NCBI GenBank assembly: GCA_035550055.1
Contig: DASZRO010000018.1
Span: 1-64,000 of the forward strand
Length of the DNA: 64,000 nucleotides
Direction of reading: 5' to 3'
Origin: Mycobacteriales bacterium
Lineage (GTDB): Bacteria > Actinomycetota > Actinomycetes > JAFAQI01
Shown here piece after piece: positions 37,413 through 46,591 of the stretch. The translations under genes were made by a program, and so were the position numbers. How positions within the stretch are numbered: the stretch's first letter is position 1; the number at the start of each line of letters is the position of its first letter. The notes beneath the pieces are model-generated. The model did no database searches. It was not told the DNA's origin and saw only the letters and a program-made list of their open reading frames with translations.

Positions 37413-38426
37413 TCAGCCTGCGGAGCTGATCGCGCTCTTGCGGGCGACCACCGTCTGCGACGACGCGTCCCACTTGCCGTAGCGGGGACTCACGTTGACC
37501 CCGAGCTTGCGGCCCTCGGCGGCCAGCGCCTGCTGGAGCAGGGTGGTCGCCTGCGCGGAGTACAGCGACTCCTTCAGCTGCGCAGTGGCCTGCGACAGCG
37601 GGATCAGGTTGCGGCTGTTCACCCGTACGACGGAGTAGACGCCGTTCGCGTGAGCGATCCCGACGCTGCCCGGCACCGCGTGGGCAACACCGCCGAGCAG
37701 CGAGATGATCTCCGAACGCGGTACCTGACCGACCTCGCCGCCGTTGGAGGCGGTCGTGGTGTCGAGCGAGTACTTCTGCGCCAGGCTTTCGAAGCTGGCC
37801 GGGTCTCGACGCACCTTCGCCAGGATCCGCTGCGCAAGACGCTGCTTTGACACGGCGATCTGGGACACGTCGAGGGTGTCGAACTGGTCGATGTCCTTCT
37901 TGTACTCGGCCTCGAGCTGCTCGGGTGTGGCCGGCAGCGTCGCGACGAGTGCATCGCTGAGCTGCTGCTGGAGCACGGTCAACCGGATGAGCTCCGGGAG
38001 CTGCGCGGGCGCGACGCCGACGCTTTCGGCCGCCTGCTCCTGCAACGCCGACATGCTGCCGGCCTGCTGCACGAACTGCGCCGTCTGGTCGCTGATCTCC
38101 TTGTCGGTCACCGTCACGCCGTGCGCCGCCGCAGTCGCGCTGATCAGCTTGTCGCTGATCAGCCGGCTCAGCGTCAACCGGACGAAGCCCGCTTTGCTGC
38201 CCCCAAGTGCAGCGCTGAACTGCGAGCCCGGCGCCAGCGCGGAGGAGATCTGCGGATCCTTGAGGGCGGTGTCGACCTCGCCCTGCAGGGTCGCGATGGA
38301 GATCCGGCTGCCGCCGATGACGGCGGCCGCGTCCGGGCTGGTGTCGCAGCCGGCGAGCACCGGGACGGCGACAGTGGCGAGCGCCGCGACGGCGACCCGG
38401 CGTACGCCGCGCAGGCCTAGCTTCAT
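37413..38426 (-). CDS. SurA-like lipoprotein, putative peptidyl-prolyl isomerase/chaperone
   Basis: A 337-residue lipoprotein: signal AVAALATVAVPVLAGC with lipidated C27. A SurA_N-type helical chaperone region covers about 40-170 (AAVIGGSRISIATLQGEVDTALKD and VTDKEISDQTAQFVQQ). A degenerate parvulin-like region (about 190-285, ILAKVRRDPASFESLAQKYSLDTTTASNGGEVGQVPRSEI) keeps the 'SxxGGxxG' turn of parvulins but has uncertain activity. It is exported and anchored to the outer face of the membrane, where it would assist folding of secreted proteins. A TAGCCT box lies 8 nt upstream of the ATG. Confidence 0.85.
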   Translation of the reverse strand: MKLGLRGVRRVAVAALATVAVPVLAGCDTSPDAAAVIGGSRISIATLQGEVDTALKDPQISSALAPGSQFSAALGGSKAGFVRLTLSRLISDKLISATAAAHGVTVTDKEISDQTAQFVQQAGSMSALQEQAAESVGVAPAQLPELIRLTVLQQQLSDALVATLPATPEQLEAEYKKDIDQFDTLDVSQIAVSKQRLAQRILAKVRRDPASFESLAQKYSLDTTTASNGGEVGQVPRSEIISLLGGVAHAVPGSVGIAHANGVYSVVRVNSRNLIPLSQATAQLKESLYSAQATTLLQQALAAEGRKLGVNVSPRYGKWDASSQTVVARKSAISSAG

Positions 38427-38466
38427 GACACGCGAGGCTATCGGAGCCACCCCGGCGCCGACGCGG

Positions 38467-41400
38467 TCAGGTGGCCGGCACCGTCTGGAGATCGGCCACC
38501 ACGACCTGCAGGACCTCTCGGCACCAGTCCAGCAGCGCCCGGTCACGCAACGGCTGCCCCGCGATTCTGGCCGTGGTCGGAGCGGTGACCAGCACCGTCT
38601 TGGTGGCCGCTTTGACGACCGACCCGGGATGCAACCGGGCCAGCCGCAGGGCCTGGGACTCCCGCAGCTCGAGCGGGGTGAACCTGACGTACTTGCCCTG
38701 CGCGGCGACCTCGGCGACACCGAAAGACCGGGCGAACGCGCGGAAGGAGGCGACCGCGAGCAGGTTCTCCACCGGAGCGGGGGGCTCGCCGTACCGGTCG
38801 CGCAGCTCCTGGCGGACCTCCGCGATGTCGGCGTCGGTGTACGCCGAGGCGAGCCGGCGGTAGGCCTCCAGCCGCAGCCGCTCCCCGGGCACGTAGTCGT
38901 GCGGCAGGTGGGCGTCGATCGGCAGCTCCACCTTGACCTCGAGCTGCTCCTCCGCGGGGCCCCCCTTGAACTCCGCGACCGCCTCCCCGACGAGGCGCAC
39001 ATAGAGGTCGAAGCCGACCGCGGCGATGTGCCCTGACTGCTCGCCGCCGAGCAGATTGCCCGCACCTCGGATCTCGAGGTCCTTCATGGCGACGTGCATG
39101 CCGGCTCCGAGGTCGGAATGCTGCGCGATCGTCGCGAGCCGGTCGTGCGCCTCCTCGGTCAACGGCTTGTCCGGTGGATACAGGAAGTAGGCGTACGCCC
39201 GCTCGCGCGCCCGACCGACCCGGCCACGCAGCTGATGCAGCTGCGAGAGCCCGAGCAGATCGCCGCGCTCGACGATCAGGGTGTTGGCGTTGGACACGTC
39301 GAGGCCGTTCTCCACGATCGTCGTACAGACCAGCACGTCGTACTCGCGCGCCCAGAAACCCACCATGATCCGCTCGAGCTCGTGCTCGCTCATCTGCCCG
39401 TGGGCGGTGGCGATCCTGGCCTCCGGGACGAGCTGCCCGAGCCGGGCGGCAGCGCGGTCGATCGACTCGACGCGGTTGTGGATGTAGAACGCCTGGCCTT
39501 CGCGCAGCAGCTCCCGCCGGATCGCCGCCGCGATCTGCCGCTCGTCGTAGGCACCGACGAAGGTGAGCACCGGATGGCGCTCCTCGGGCGGTGTCTGGAT
39601 GACGCTCATCTCACGAATGCCGGTGATCGACATCTCCAGGGTCCGCGGGATCGGCGTCGCCGACATCGTGAGGACGTCGACCGAGGTACGCAGCTGCTTC
39701 AGGAACTCCTTGTGCTCGACGCCGAAGCGCTGCTCCTCGTCGACCACGACCAGGCCGAGATCTTTGATCTTCGTCGACGGCTGCAGAAGTCGATGGGTGC
39801 CGATCACGACGTCGATGGAGCCGTCGGCGAGGCCCGCGAGGACTTCGTCGCGCTCCTTTTCGGTCTGGAACCTCGACAGTGCGCGGACCGTCACCGGGAA
39901 CGCGGCGAACCGCTCGGAGAAGGTCGCGTAGTGCTGCTGCGCGAGCAGCGTGGTCGGGACGAGTACGGCGACCTGCTTGCCGTCCATCACCGCCTTGAAC
40001 GCAGCGCGGACCGCGATCTCGGTCTTGCCGTAACCGACGTCGCCGCAGATCACCCGGTCCATCGGGTGCGGCGCCTGCATGTCCGCTTTCACGTCGTCGA
40101 TTGCGCCGAGCTGATCCGGGGTCTCCACGTAGGCGAACGCGTCCTCGAGCTCACGCTGCCACGGCGTGTCCGGGCCGAAGGCGTGACCGGGCGTCGCCAT
40201 GCGGGCCGCGTAGAGCCGGATCAGCTCCGCAGCGATCTCGCGCACCGCTTTGCGGGCCCGCCCCTTGCGCTTGGCCCAGTCACCACCGCCGAGCTTGTCC
40301 AGGCTCGGCGACTCGCCGCCGACGTACCTCGTCACCTGGTCGAGCGCGTCGGTCGGGACGTAGAGCCGATCGCCCGGCTGACCCCGCTTGCTCGGCGCGT
40401 ACTCGATGACGAGGTACTCGCGGGTGGCGCCGGCGACGGTGCGTTGCACCAGGTCGATGTAGCGGCCGACGCCGTGCTGTTCGTGGACGACCGCGTCACC
40501 GGGCTTGAGGGTCAGCGGGTCGATCGTGCCGCGGCGTTTGCTCGGCATCCGCGCGCCGTCACGCGACGAACCGCGCACCCCGCTGAGGTCGCTCTCGGTG
40601 AGGACCGCGAGCCGCAGCGCGGGCGAGACGAACCCGGTCTCCAGGCACCCGGTGGTCACGTGCACCACCGCGGGAGCGAGGTCGGGATCGAGCGCGTCGT
40701 CGGTGCGGGCAGCGACACCCTCATCGCGCAACACCTCGACCAGCCGCTGCCCGGACCCGTGGCCTTCGGTGACGACGCTGACCCGCCAGCTGTCGCTCAC
40801 CCACGCGCGCAGGTCGTCGACGGCCCGCTTGATGTCGCCTCGGTAGAGCTCCGGAGGTTGCAGGCTCGACGTCACCGAGTCGTCATCGAGCTCCTCGTCG
40901 GTCACGAACGGGCTCACCGACAACCAGGGCAAGCCGAGCTCTGCGGCACGGGCGCGGATCTCGCCCACCGACCGGTACGCCGCCGCGCCCAGGTCGATCG
41001 GGGTACCGCCGCCGTCGGCAGCGACGGCCCACGACGCCTCCAGGAACTCCTGGCTGGTGCGGACGAGGTCACTTGCCCGCGACCTCACGCGCTCCGGGTC
41101 GCAGACCACGATCCGGCTCCGCGCGGGAAGCAGGTCGAGCAACAGGACGAGGTCGTCGACCAGGACCGGCGCGAGGGACTCCATGCCTTCGACCGCGATG
41201 CCGTCAGCGAGCTTGTCCAGGATGTCGGCGAGCTCGGGGCGTTGCGCGGCGAGCGCGCGAGCGCGGGCGCGCACCTCGTCGGTGAGCAGCAGCTCCCGAC
41301 ACGGCGGAGCCCACAACCCGTGGGCGGCGAGCTCGAGGGAGCGCTGGTCGGCCACCGCGAAGGTGCGGATCTCCTCGACCTCGTCACCGAAGAACTCGAC

Positions 41401-41988
41401 GCGGACCGGGTGGTCCTCCGTCGGCGGGAACACGTCGAGGATGCCCCCGCGTACGGCGAACTCCCCGCGGCGCTCGACCATGTCGACCCGGGTGTAGGCG
41501 ATCGCGACCAGGGACTCCACGAGCGCGTCGAAGTCGGCGACGTCCCCCGGCTGCAACGCGACGGGGACCAGATCGCCGAGCCCGGGCACCAGCGGCTGGA
41601 GCACGCTGCGGATCGGCGCCACGACGACGGACACCGGTCCGGTGGTGGCATCGTCGCCGGGGTGAGCGAGCCGGCGCAGCACCGCCAGCCGGCGCCCGAC
41701 GGTGTCCGCCCGCGGCGACAGGCGCTCGTGGGGCAGCGTCTCCCACGCCGGGAACTCGACGATCCCGTCCGGGGGCAGGATGGACCGCAGCGCCTCAGCG
41801 AGATCGCTGCACTCGCGCTCGGTCGCGGTGACGGCAAGGACCGGGCGATCCGGGGCGACGAGCGCCGCAACGGCGAACGGGCGTACTCCGGGCGGACCGC
41901 TGAGGTCCACAGCGGCGCCCGCCGGACCCGCCAGCTGCTCGAGCGCCGGATCGGCGCGAAGCGCCGAGAGCAGCGGGGAAAGTGACAT
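38467..41988 (-). CDS. mfd: Transcription-repair coupling factor Mfd
   Basis: Removes RNA polymerase stalled at DNA lesions and recruits UvrA. The full length of 1173 residues is present. The UvrB-like N-terminal module (1-350) includes RVDMVERRGEFAVRGGILDVFPP; the RNA polymerase-interacting CarD-like domain reads GDAVVHEQHGVGRYIDLVQ (about 495-513); the helicase motifs are VICGDVGYGKTEIAVRAAFKAV, VVVDEEQRFGVEHK, TMSATPIPRTLEMS and LRGRVGRARERAYAYF; and the C-terminal TRCF D7 domain follows. It begins 44 bp before the UPF0145-type gene on the same strand. Confidence 0.98.
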   Translation of the reverse strand: MSLSPLLSALRADPALEQLAGPAGAAVDLSGPPGVRPFAVAALVAPDRPVLAVTATERECSDLAEALRSILPPDGIVEFPAWETLPHERLSPRADTVGRRLAVLRRLAHPGDDATTGPVSVVVAPIRSVLQPLVPGLGDLVPVALQPGDVADFDALVESLVAIAYTRVDMVERRGEFAVRGGILDVFPPTEDHPVRVEFFGDEVEEIRTFAVADQRSLELAAHGLWAPPCRELLLTDEVRARARALAAQRPELADILDKLADGIAVEGMESLAPVLVDDLVLLLDLLPARSRIVVCDPERVRSRASDLVRTSQEFLEASWAVAADGGGTPIDLGAAAYRSVGEIRARAAELGLPWLSVSPFVTDEELDDDSVTSSLQPPELYRGDIKRAVDDLRAWVSDSWRVSVVTEGHGSGQRLVEVLRDEGVAARTDDALDPDLAPAVVHVTTGCLETGFVSPALRLAVLTESDLSGVRGSSRDGARMPSKRRGTIDPLTLKPGDAVVHEQHGVGRYIDLVQRTVAGATREYLVIEYAPSKRGQPGDRLYVPTDALDQVTRYVGGESPSLDKLGGGDWAKRKGRARKAVREIAAELIRLYAARMATPGHAFGPDTPWQRELEDAFAYVETPDQLGAIDDVKADMQAPHPMDRVICGDVGYGKTEIAVRAAFKAVMDGKQVAVLVPTTLLAQQHYATFSERFAAFPVTVRALSRFQTEKERDEVLAGLADGSIDVVIGTHRLLQPSTKIKDLGLVVVDEEQRFGVEHKEFLKQLRTSVDVLTMSATPIPRTLEMSITGIREMSVIQTPPEERHPVLTFVGAYDERQIAAAIRRELLREGQAFYIHNRVESIDRAAARLGQLVPEARIATAHGQMSEHELERIMVGFWAREYDVLVCTTIVENGLDVSNANTLIVERGDLLGLSQLHQLRGRVGRARERAYAYFLYPPDKPLTEEAHDRLATIAQHSDLGAGMHVAMKDLEIRGAGNLLGGEQSGHIAAVGFDLYVRLVGEAVAEFKGGPAEEQLEVKVELPIDAHLPHDYVPGERLRLEAYRRLASAYTDADIAEVRQELRDRYGEPPAPVENLLAVASFRAFARSFGVAEVAAQGKYVRFTPLELRESQALRLARLHPGSVVKAATKTVLVTAPTTARIAGQPLRDRALLDWCREVLQVVVADLQTVPAT

Positions 41989-42032
41989 GACCCGCCCAGG
42001 CTATGGGCGGGCGGTGACCGCCTGCCGGCTGC

Positions 42033-42353
42033 CTACAGCTTGGTGACCTTCACCGCAGTGCCGTACGCGCAGATCTCGGTCCACATGTCACCCATCTCGG
42101 AAGTGTCGAAGCGCATCGCGAGGACGGCGTTGCCGCCGCGCCGCTGGGCCTCCTCGACCATCCGGTTCATGACCTCGTTGCGGCTCTCGTACAGCGCCTT
42201 GGTCATGCCTTTCAACTCACCGCCGAACATCGACTTCAGCCCGGCCCCCATCTGGGAGAACGCGTTGCGCGAGCGGACCGTCAGGCCCCACACCTCGCCC
42301 AACACCTCGTCGATCCGGTAGCCGGGAAGGTCGTTCGTCGTCGCCACGATCAT
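42033..42353 (-). CDS. YbjQ/UPF0145 family protein
   Basis: A 106-residue cytoplasmic protein: MIVATTNDLPGYRIDEVLGEVWGLTVRSRNAFSQMGAGLKSMFGGELKGMTKALYESRNEVMNRMVEEAQRRGGNAVLAMRFDTSEM. This is the family that forms pentamers with a heavy-metal-binding-like fold; its function is unknown. I chose the internal ATG (MIVATTND) because homologues begin there. It lies between pth (20 bp away) and mfd. Confidence 0.88.
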   Translation of the reverse strand: MIVATTNDLPGYRIDEVLGEVWGLTVRSRNAFSQMGAGLKSMFGGELKGMTKALYESRNEVMNRMVEEAQRRGGNAVLAMRFDTSEMGDMWTEICAYGTAVKVTKL

Positions 42354-42372
42354 GGCGCGGACCATACCGCGA

Positions 42373-42945
42373 CTAGTTGAAGGTGTTCTGAGCGGCGACG
42401 AGGCCGTCGCTGAGCAGCAGCTCCACCGCGTCGGCGGCGCGCTCGAGCTGTACGCCGAGCTCCTCGCGGGCGGCAGCGGGGAAGTCGCGCAGGACGAAGT
42501 CCGCCGGGTCCTGTCGCCCCGGTGGGCGGCCCACGCCGAGCCGGACCCGGTAGAACTCGCCGGAGCCGAGTGATGCTCGAAGTGACCTCAGACCGTTGTG
42601 GCCGTTGTCTCCGCCACCGAGCTTCAGGCGGATCGTCCCGAACTCGAGATCGAGCTCGTCGTGGATCACCACGACCCGGCCGACCGGCACCTTGAAGAAC
42701 TTCGTGAGCCCGGCGGCCGGACCCCCGGACTCGTTCATGTAGACGCGCGCCTTCGCGAGCACGCACCGCTCACCGACGAGCCGGGTTTCGGCGACGTCGG
42801 CACGGGCCTTGTGGGCCTTGAACGACGCGCCCGCCCGGGTCGCCAGCAGGTCGACCGCCATGAAGCCGACGTTGTGACGGTTGCCGGCGTACTGCGCCCC
42901 GGGATTGCCCAAGCCGAGCACCAACCAGGGCGCTTCGTCCGGCAT
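42373..42945 (-). CDS. pth: Peptidyl-tRNA hydrolase
   Basis: Recycles peptidyl-tRNA released early from ribosomes. The 190 residues match the bacterial Pth family: [28 protein letters not shown] with catalytic H24, [19 protein letters not shown], and [36 protein letters not shown], with the conserved Asp and Asn residues of the active site. The gene follows rplY by 38 bp, a pairing conserved in actinobacteria. Confidence 0.96.
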   Translation of the reverse strand: MPDEAPWLVLGLGNPGAQYAGNRHNVGFMAVDLLATRAGASFKAHKARADVAETRLVGERCVLAKARVYMNESGGPAAGLTKFFKVPVGRVVVIHDELDLEFGTIRLKLGGGDNGHNGLRSLRASLGSGEFYRVRLGVGRPPGRQDPADFVLRDFPAAAREELGVQLERAADAVELLLSDGLVAAQNTFN

Positions 42946-42983
42946 GCGGTCGCCGCCGTGGAGGCGGTGGAGGAGCGCCAGCG

Positions 42984-43661
42984 CTACTCGGCGGCGGGCT
43001 CTTCCGAGCCGCCTTCGGCGGGAGCCTCGTCGGCCGCGGGTTCGCCTGCCGCCTCAGCGGTCTCGGTGGGCTCGGCCTCGCCCGCCTCACCGGCGCCCTC
43101 GGCCGCCAGCTGCTCGGCGGTCGGTGCGGCGACGACGTGCAGCACGAGCTGGTCGGGCTCGCCGACCAGCTCGGCACCCTCAGGAAGCTTGATGTCGCCG
43201 GCGTGGATCGCCGCACCGACCTCGAGGCCCTCGATCGAGACCTCGACGCCGGACGGGATGTGAGTCGCCTCGGCCGTGACCGACAGCGTGGTGAGGGACT
43301 GCTCGAGCAGCCCGCCGGAGACGATCGCGCCGTCGAGGGTGATCGGGATGTCCACGGTGATCCGCTCGCCGCGGCGGACCAGGATCAGGTCCAGATGCTC
43401 GATGTCACCGCGGACCGGGTCACGCTGGATCGACTTCGGGAGCGCCAGCTCGTTGCCGTCGGCGAGCTGCAGCTCGAGCAGGACGTTGGCACCGTCGGTG
43501 CGCAGCGCGTGCTCGAACTCGCGCGTCGGTACGGAGATGTGGCGCGGGTCGCTGCCGTGGCCGTACAGGACGGCCGGGATCTTCCCTGACCGCCGGGTAC
43601 GCCGTGCGCCGCCCTTGCCGAACTCGGTGCGCGGTTCGGCGGCGATACGGACCTCGGGCAC
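42984..43661 (-). CDS. rplY: 50S ribosomal protein L25, general stress protein Ctc type
   Basis: Binds 5S rRNA. The N-terminal L25 domain (1-93) shows [34 protein letters not shown] and [23 protein letters not shown], followed by a TL5/Ctc beta domain with [32 protein letters not shown]. An Ala/Glu/Pro-rich acidic tail (about 185-225) is typical of high-GC actinobacterial L25 and probably disordered. The GTG start has an AAGGAG ribosome-binding site. Confidence 0.95.
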   Translation of the reverse strand: MPEVRIAAEPRTEFGKGGARRTRRSGKIPAVLYGHGSDPRHISVPTREFEHALRTDGANVLLELQLADGNELALPKSIQRDPVRGDIEHLDLILVRRGERITVDIPITLDGAIVSGGLLEQSLTTLSVTAEATHIPSGVEVSIEGLEVGAAIHAGDIKLPEGAELVGEPDQLVLHVVAAPTAEQLAAEGAGEAGEAEPTETAEAAGEPAADEAPAEGGSEEPAAE

Positions 43662-43685
43662 AGCAATGACTCCTTGACTACGCGA

Positions 43686-43700
43686 CGCTGATGATCAGCG
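43686..43700. promoter_or_regulatory. 15-bp palindrome upstream of rplY
   Basis: CGCTGAT-G-ATCAGCG is a perfect palindrome with 7-bp arms, 24 bp before the rplY start. It could be an operator in the rplY promoter region or a minor hairpin in the prs-rplY spacer. Confidence 0.3.
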
Positions 43701-43762
43701 CTGGGAAGCGCGAACGAGTCTAGGTGAAGCCCTGAAAATGCGCGAAACCAGCCGGAACGGAG

Positions 43763-44740
43763 CTAGGCGTTGCCGTCGAAGAGGCTCGTGACGGAACCGT
43801 CCTGGAACACCTCTTGGATGGCGCGGGCGAGCAGCGGAGCGATGGAGAGCACCGTCAGGCCGTCGTAGTGCTGCTCGTCGGTCAACGGCAGCGTGTTCGT
43901 GACCACGACCTCGGAGATCCGGCTGTTCTTCAACCGGTCGATCGCAGGTTCGGAGAACTCGCCGTGGGTCGCGGCGACGATCACCTCGGTAGCGCCCGAG
44001 TCCAGCAGGATGTCTGCCGCCTTCGTGATGGTGCCGCCGGTGGCGATCATGTCGTCGATCAGCAGGCAGCGTTGCCCCTCGACGTCACCAACCACGCGGT
44101 GCGCGACGACCTGGTTGGCCACCTTGGGGTCGCGGGTCTTGTGCACGAAGGCGACCGGTGCGCCGCCGAGGCGGTCAGCCCAGCGCTCGGCCATTCGGAC
44201 CCGGCCCGTGTCCGGCGAGACGACCGTGAACTCGCCGCCGTACTTGTCCGCCACGTAGTCGGCGAGCAACGGCAGCGCGAACAGATGGTCGACGGGGCCG
44301 TCGAAGAAGCCCTGGATCTGCGCGGTGTGCAGGTCGACGGACATGAGCCGGTCGGCGCCCGCGGTCTTGAACATGTCGGCCAGCAACCGCGCCGAGATCG
44401 GTTCGCGCCCCAGGTGCTTCTTGTCCTGGCGCGCGTACGGATAGAACGGCATCACCACTGTGATCCGTTTGGCGGAGGCGCGCTTGAGCGCGTCGACCAG
44501 GATCAGCGCCTCCATGATCCATTTGTTGATCGGCGGCCCGTAGGACTGGATCACGAACGCGTCCGCACCGCGCACCGACTCTTCCGGGCGGGCGTAGATC
44601 TCGCCGTTGGCGAACTCCCGGATCTGGGTCGGGCTCACCGAGATCCCGACGTGGTCGGCCACCTCGTCGGCAAGCGCCGGGTGCGCACGCCCCGAGAAGA
44701 GCAACAGCGTCTTCTCGCCTTGCGTCTTGATGCCGGTCAC
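43763..44740 (-). CDS. prs: Ribose-phosphate pyrophosphokinase
   Basis: Makes PRPP from ribose 5-phosphate and ATP for nucleotide, histidine and tryptophan synthesis, and in actinobacteria also for decaprenylphosphoryl-arabinose. I chose the GTG giving VTGIKTQGEKTLLLFSGRAHPALADEVA, because actinobacterial Prs proteins begin this way (325 residues) and GGGAG precedes it; a longer frame starts 20 codons upstream. Motifs: FANGEIYARPEESVRGADAFVIQS, DLHTAQIQGFFDGPVDHL, and the PRPP loop LLIDDMIATGGTITKAA. It lies 63 bp downstream of glmU. Confidence 0.95.
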   Translation of the reverse strand: MTGIKTQGEKTLLLFSGRAHPALADEVADHVGISVSPTQIREFANGEIYARPEESVRGADAFVIQSYGPPINKWIMEALILVDALKRASAKRITVVMPFYPYARQDKKHLGREPISARLLADMFKTAGADRLMSVDLHTAQIQGFFDGPVDHLFALPLLADYVADKYGGEFTVVSPDTGRVRMAERWADRLGGAPVAFVHKTRDPKVANQVVAHRVVGDVEGQRCLLIDDMIATGGTITKAADILLDSGATEVIVAATHGEFSEPAIDRLKNSRISEVVVTNTLPLTDEQHYDGLTVLSIAPLLARAIQEVFQDGSVTSLFDGNA

Positions 44741-44803
44741 TTTGGGGGCTCTCCCTGCTCGGTTCTTGCGGTCGACCGGGGAAGTCGCCTCCATTGTCAC
44801 CCG

Positions 44804-46237
44804 TTATTCAACTTCGCCGCGGGCCCGGCGTGCCGCCTTGGCGGCGTTCGAGTCGGGGCGCCGCTTCTCGACCCACCCCTCGACGTTGCGCTGCTTCTCC
44901 CGGGCGATCCCCAGGGCGCCCGGCGGCACGTCCTCGGTGATCACGGAGCCGGCCGCGGTGTACGCGCCGTCGGCGATCGTCACGGGGGCGACGAGCATCG
45001 TGTCCGAGCCGACCCGGGCGTCGTCGCCCACCACGGTCTTGTGCTTGTCGACGCCGTCGTAGTTGACGAAGACGGTGGCAGCGCCGATGTTCGACCGCTC
45101 ACCGATCTGCGCGTCGCCGACGTACGACAGGTGCGGCACCTTCGTGTCGTCGCCGATCTCGGCCTGCTTCGTCTCGACGTACGCTCCGATCTTGCCTCTG
45201 GCGCCGAGCTTGGTCCCGGCGCGCAGGTAGGCGAACGGGCCGACGTCGGCGTCCTCACCGATCTCGGATCGCGTGCAGTGCGACTTCACGACCTTCGCGC
45301 CGCGGCCGACCCGGGTGCTGCGCAACGTGCTGTCGGGACCGACCTCGGCGAAGGCCGCGACATGCGTCGTGCCGTGCAGCTGAGTGTTCTGGTGGATCAC
45401 GCAGTCGGGCTCGAGCGTGACGCGAACGCCCATCCACGTCGTCTGCGGGTCGATGATCGTCACGCCCTCGCGCATCCAGTGCGCCACGATCCGGTCCCGC
45501 ATGGACCGGCGTACGGCGGCGAGCTGGATCCGGTCGTTGACGCCGAGTGTCTCGGTTTCCGGCACTGTGACGGCAGACACGATCTCGCCGTCACCGACGA
45601 GCAGTGCGATGACGTCGGTGAGGTACTCCTCGCCTTGGGCGTTGTCGGTCGTGACCCGCGCCAGCGCGGCGCGCAGCTTGGCGCCGTCGAAGGCGTAGAT
45701 GCTCGTGCCGACCTCACGGATCGCTCGCGCGGCGTCGTCCGCGTCGCGGTCCTCGACGATGGCGCAGACCTGGCCGTCGCTGCCCCGGATGACCCGGCCG
45801 TACCCCTGCGGGTCGCTCACCTCGCTGGTAAGCAGCGTGGCCGCAGCAGCAGAACGCGAGTGCTCGGCGAGCAACGCCTGCAGCGACGCGGTGGTGATGA
45901 GCGGCGCGTCGCCGGGGAGCACGAGCACGGTGCCCTCGCCAGGGACGCCGGCCGCCTTCAGCGCCATTCGGACGGCATGTCCGGTCCCGAGCTGCTCTTC
46001 CTGGACGACCGGGATCGCGGTGGACTCGATCTCCGTGAGGTGCTCGATGATCTGCTCGCGCTTGTGGCCGACCACCACCACCGTGTGCGCGGCGCCGAGC
46101 GGATCGGTGGCGGCGAGCACGTGCCCAAGCAGGCTGCGCCCGCAGATCGCATGGAGCACCTTGGCAAGCGCCGACTTCATCCGCTTGCCCTCGCCGGCTG
46201 CCAGCACCACCACAGCAGCAGGCGCGTGGTCGCTCAC
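44804..46237 (-). CDS. glmU: Bifunctional GlcNAc-1-P uridyltransferase / GlcN-1-P acetyltransferase
   Basis: Makes UDP-GlcNAc for peptidoglycan and mycothiol. The 477 residues have an N-terminal uridyltransferase domain ([41 protein letters not shown]) and a C-terminal left-handed beta-helix acetyltransferase with hexapeptide repeats ([55 protein letters not shown]). The GTG lies 6 nt after a TAGGCT -10 box, so the transcript is probably leaderless. It starts the long minus-strand block that runs through prs, rplY and pth. Confidence 0.97.
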   Translation of the reverse strand: MSDHAPAAVVVLAAGEGKRMKSALAKVLHAICGRSLLGHVLAATDPLGAAHTVVVVGHKREQIIEHLTEIESTAIPVVQEEQLGTGHAVRMALKAAGVPGEGTVLVLPGDAPLITTASLQALLAEHSRSAAAATLLTSEVSDPQGYGRVIRGSDGQVCAIVEDRDADDAARAIREVGTSIYAFDGAKLRAALARVTTDNAQGEEYLTDVIALLVGDGEIVSAVTVPETETLGVNDRIQLAAVRRSMRDRIVAHWMREGVTIIDPQTTWMGVRVTLEPDCVIHQNTQLHGTTHVAAFAEVGPDSTLRSTRVGRGAKVVKSHCTRSEIGEDADVGPFAYLRAGTKLGARGKIGAYVETKQAEIGDDTKVPHLSYVGDAQIGERSNIGAATVFVNYDGVDKHKTVVGDDARVGSDTMLVAPVTIADGAYTAAGSVITEDVPPGALGIAREKQRNVEGWVEKRRPDSNAAKAARRARGEVE

Positions 46238-46243
46238 GAGGTG

Positions 46244-46249
46244 AGCCTA
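46244..46249 (-). promoter_or_regulatory. -10 box of glmU, leaderless
   Basis: TAGGCT on the minus strand, 6 nt upstream of the GTG start. It lies between the inverted repeat at 46289-46373 and glmU. Confidence 0.45.
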
Positions 46250-46288
46250 CCGAGCGACACAACCCAGATCCGGCCCTCATCGGTGCCG

Positions 46289-46373
46289 AAGAAAACACAA
46301 ACGTTGCAGTTGTCCGCGTGTGTCCCACGCCGCCCGCCACACGGGGCCACCCACGTCACGTTTGTGTGTTCTT
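46289..46373. repeat. AT-rich inverted repeat between tRNA-Gln and glmU
   Basis: Arms AAGAAAACACAAACGT (46289-46304) and ACGTTTGTGTGTTCTT (46358-46373) pair at 15 of 16 positions around a 53-nt GC-rich spacer that can itself fold. The arms are far more AT-rich than the surroundings. The repeat lies 14 nt beyond the 3' end of tRNA-Gln, so it could be its processing or termination region, or an old mobile-element remnant. Confidence 0.6.
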
Positions 46374-46386
46374 ACGTACGGCGTTG

Positions 46387-46459
46387 CTCCCCGACGAGGA
46401 TTCGAACCTCGATAACGAGATCCAAATTCTCGCGTCCTGCCTGGTTGGACGATCGGGGA
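46387..46459 (-). tRNA. tRNA-Gln (anticodon TTG)
   Basis: A 73-nt cloverleaf: acceptor TCCCCGA/TCGGGGA with discriminator G, D arm GTCC-AACCAGGCA-GGAC, anticodon stem CGAGA/TCTCG around ATTTGGA (anticodon TTG, codon CAA), T arm CGAGG-TTCGAAT-CCTCG. CCA is not encoded. It is transcribed towards glmU. Confidence 0.93.
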
Positions 46460-46591
46460 TTGGATCGACACTGAGCCTAAGACCTCACTGCGGCTATCCG
46501 TGTCTCGGAGTTGCTGCCGGGTAGGACAATGCGGGCAGACTGTTCACAGCACCGCGTTGAACGATCGAGCTTTCCGACAGGACAGGGCGCC

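Noticed and set aside
39094-41985. Very long open frame (963 codons) antisense to mfd
   Set aside because: It is an expected artefact of GC-rich coding DNA, rich in Arg, Gly, Asp, Val and His with no domain, while the opposite strand encodes an intact Mfd.
43814-46474. 886-codon open frame antisense to prs and glmU
   Set aside because: It crosses two well-supported genes and a tRNA and has low-complexity composition without motifs.
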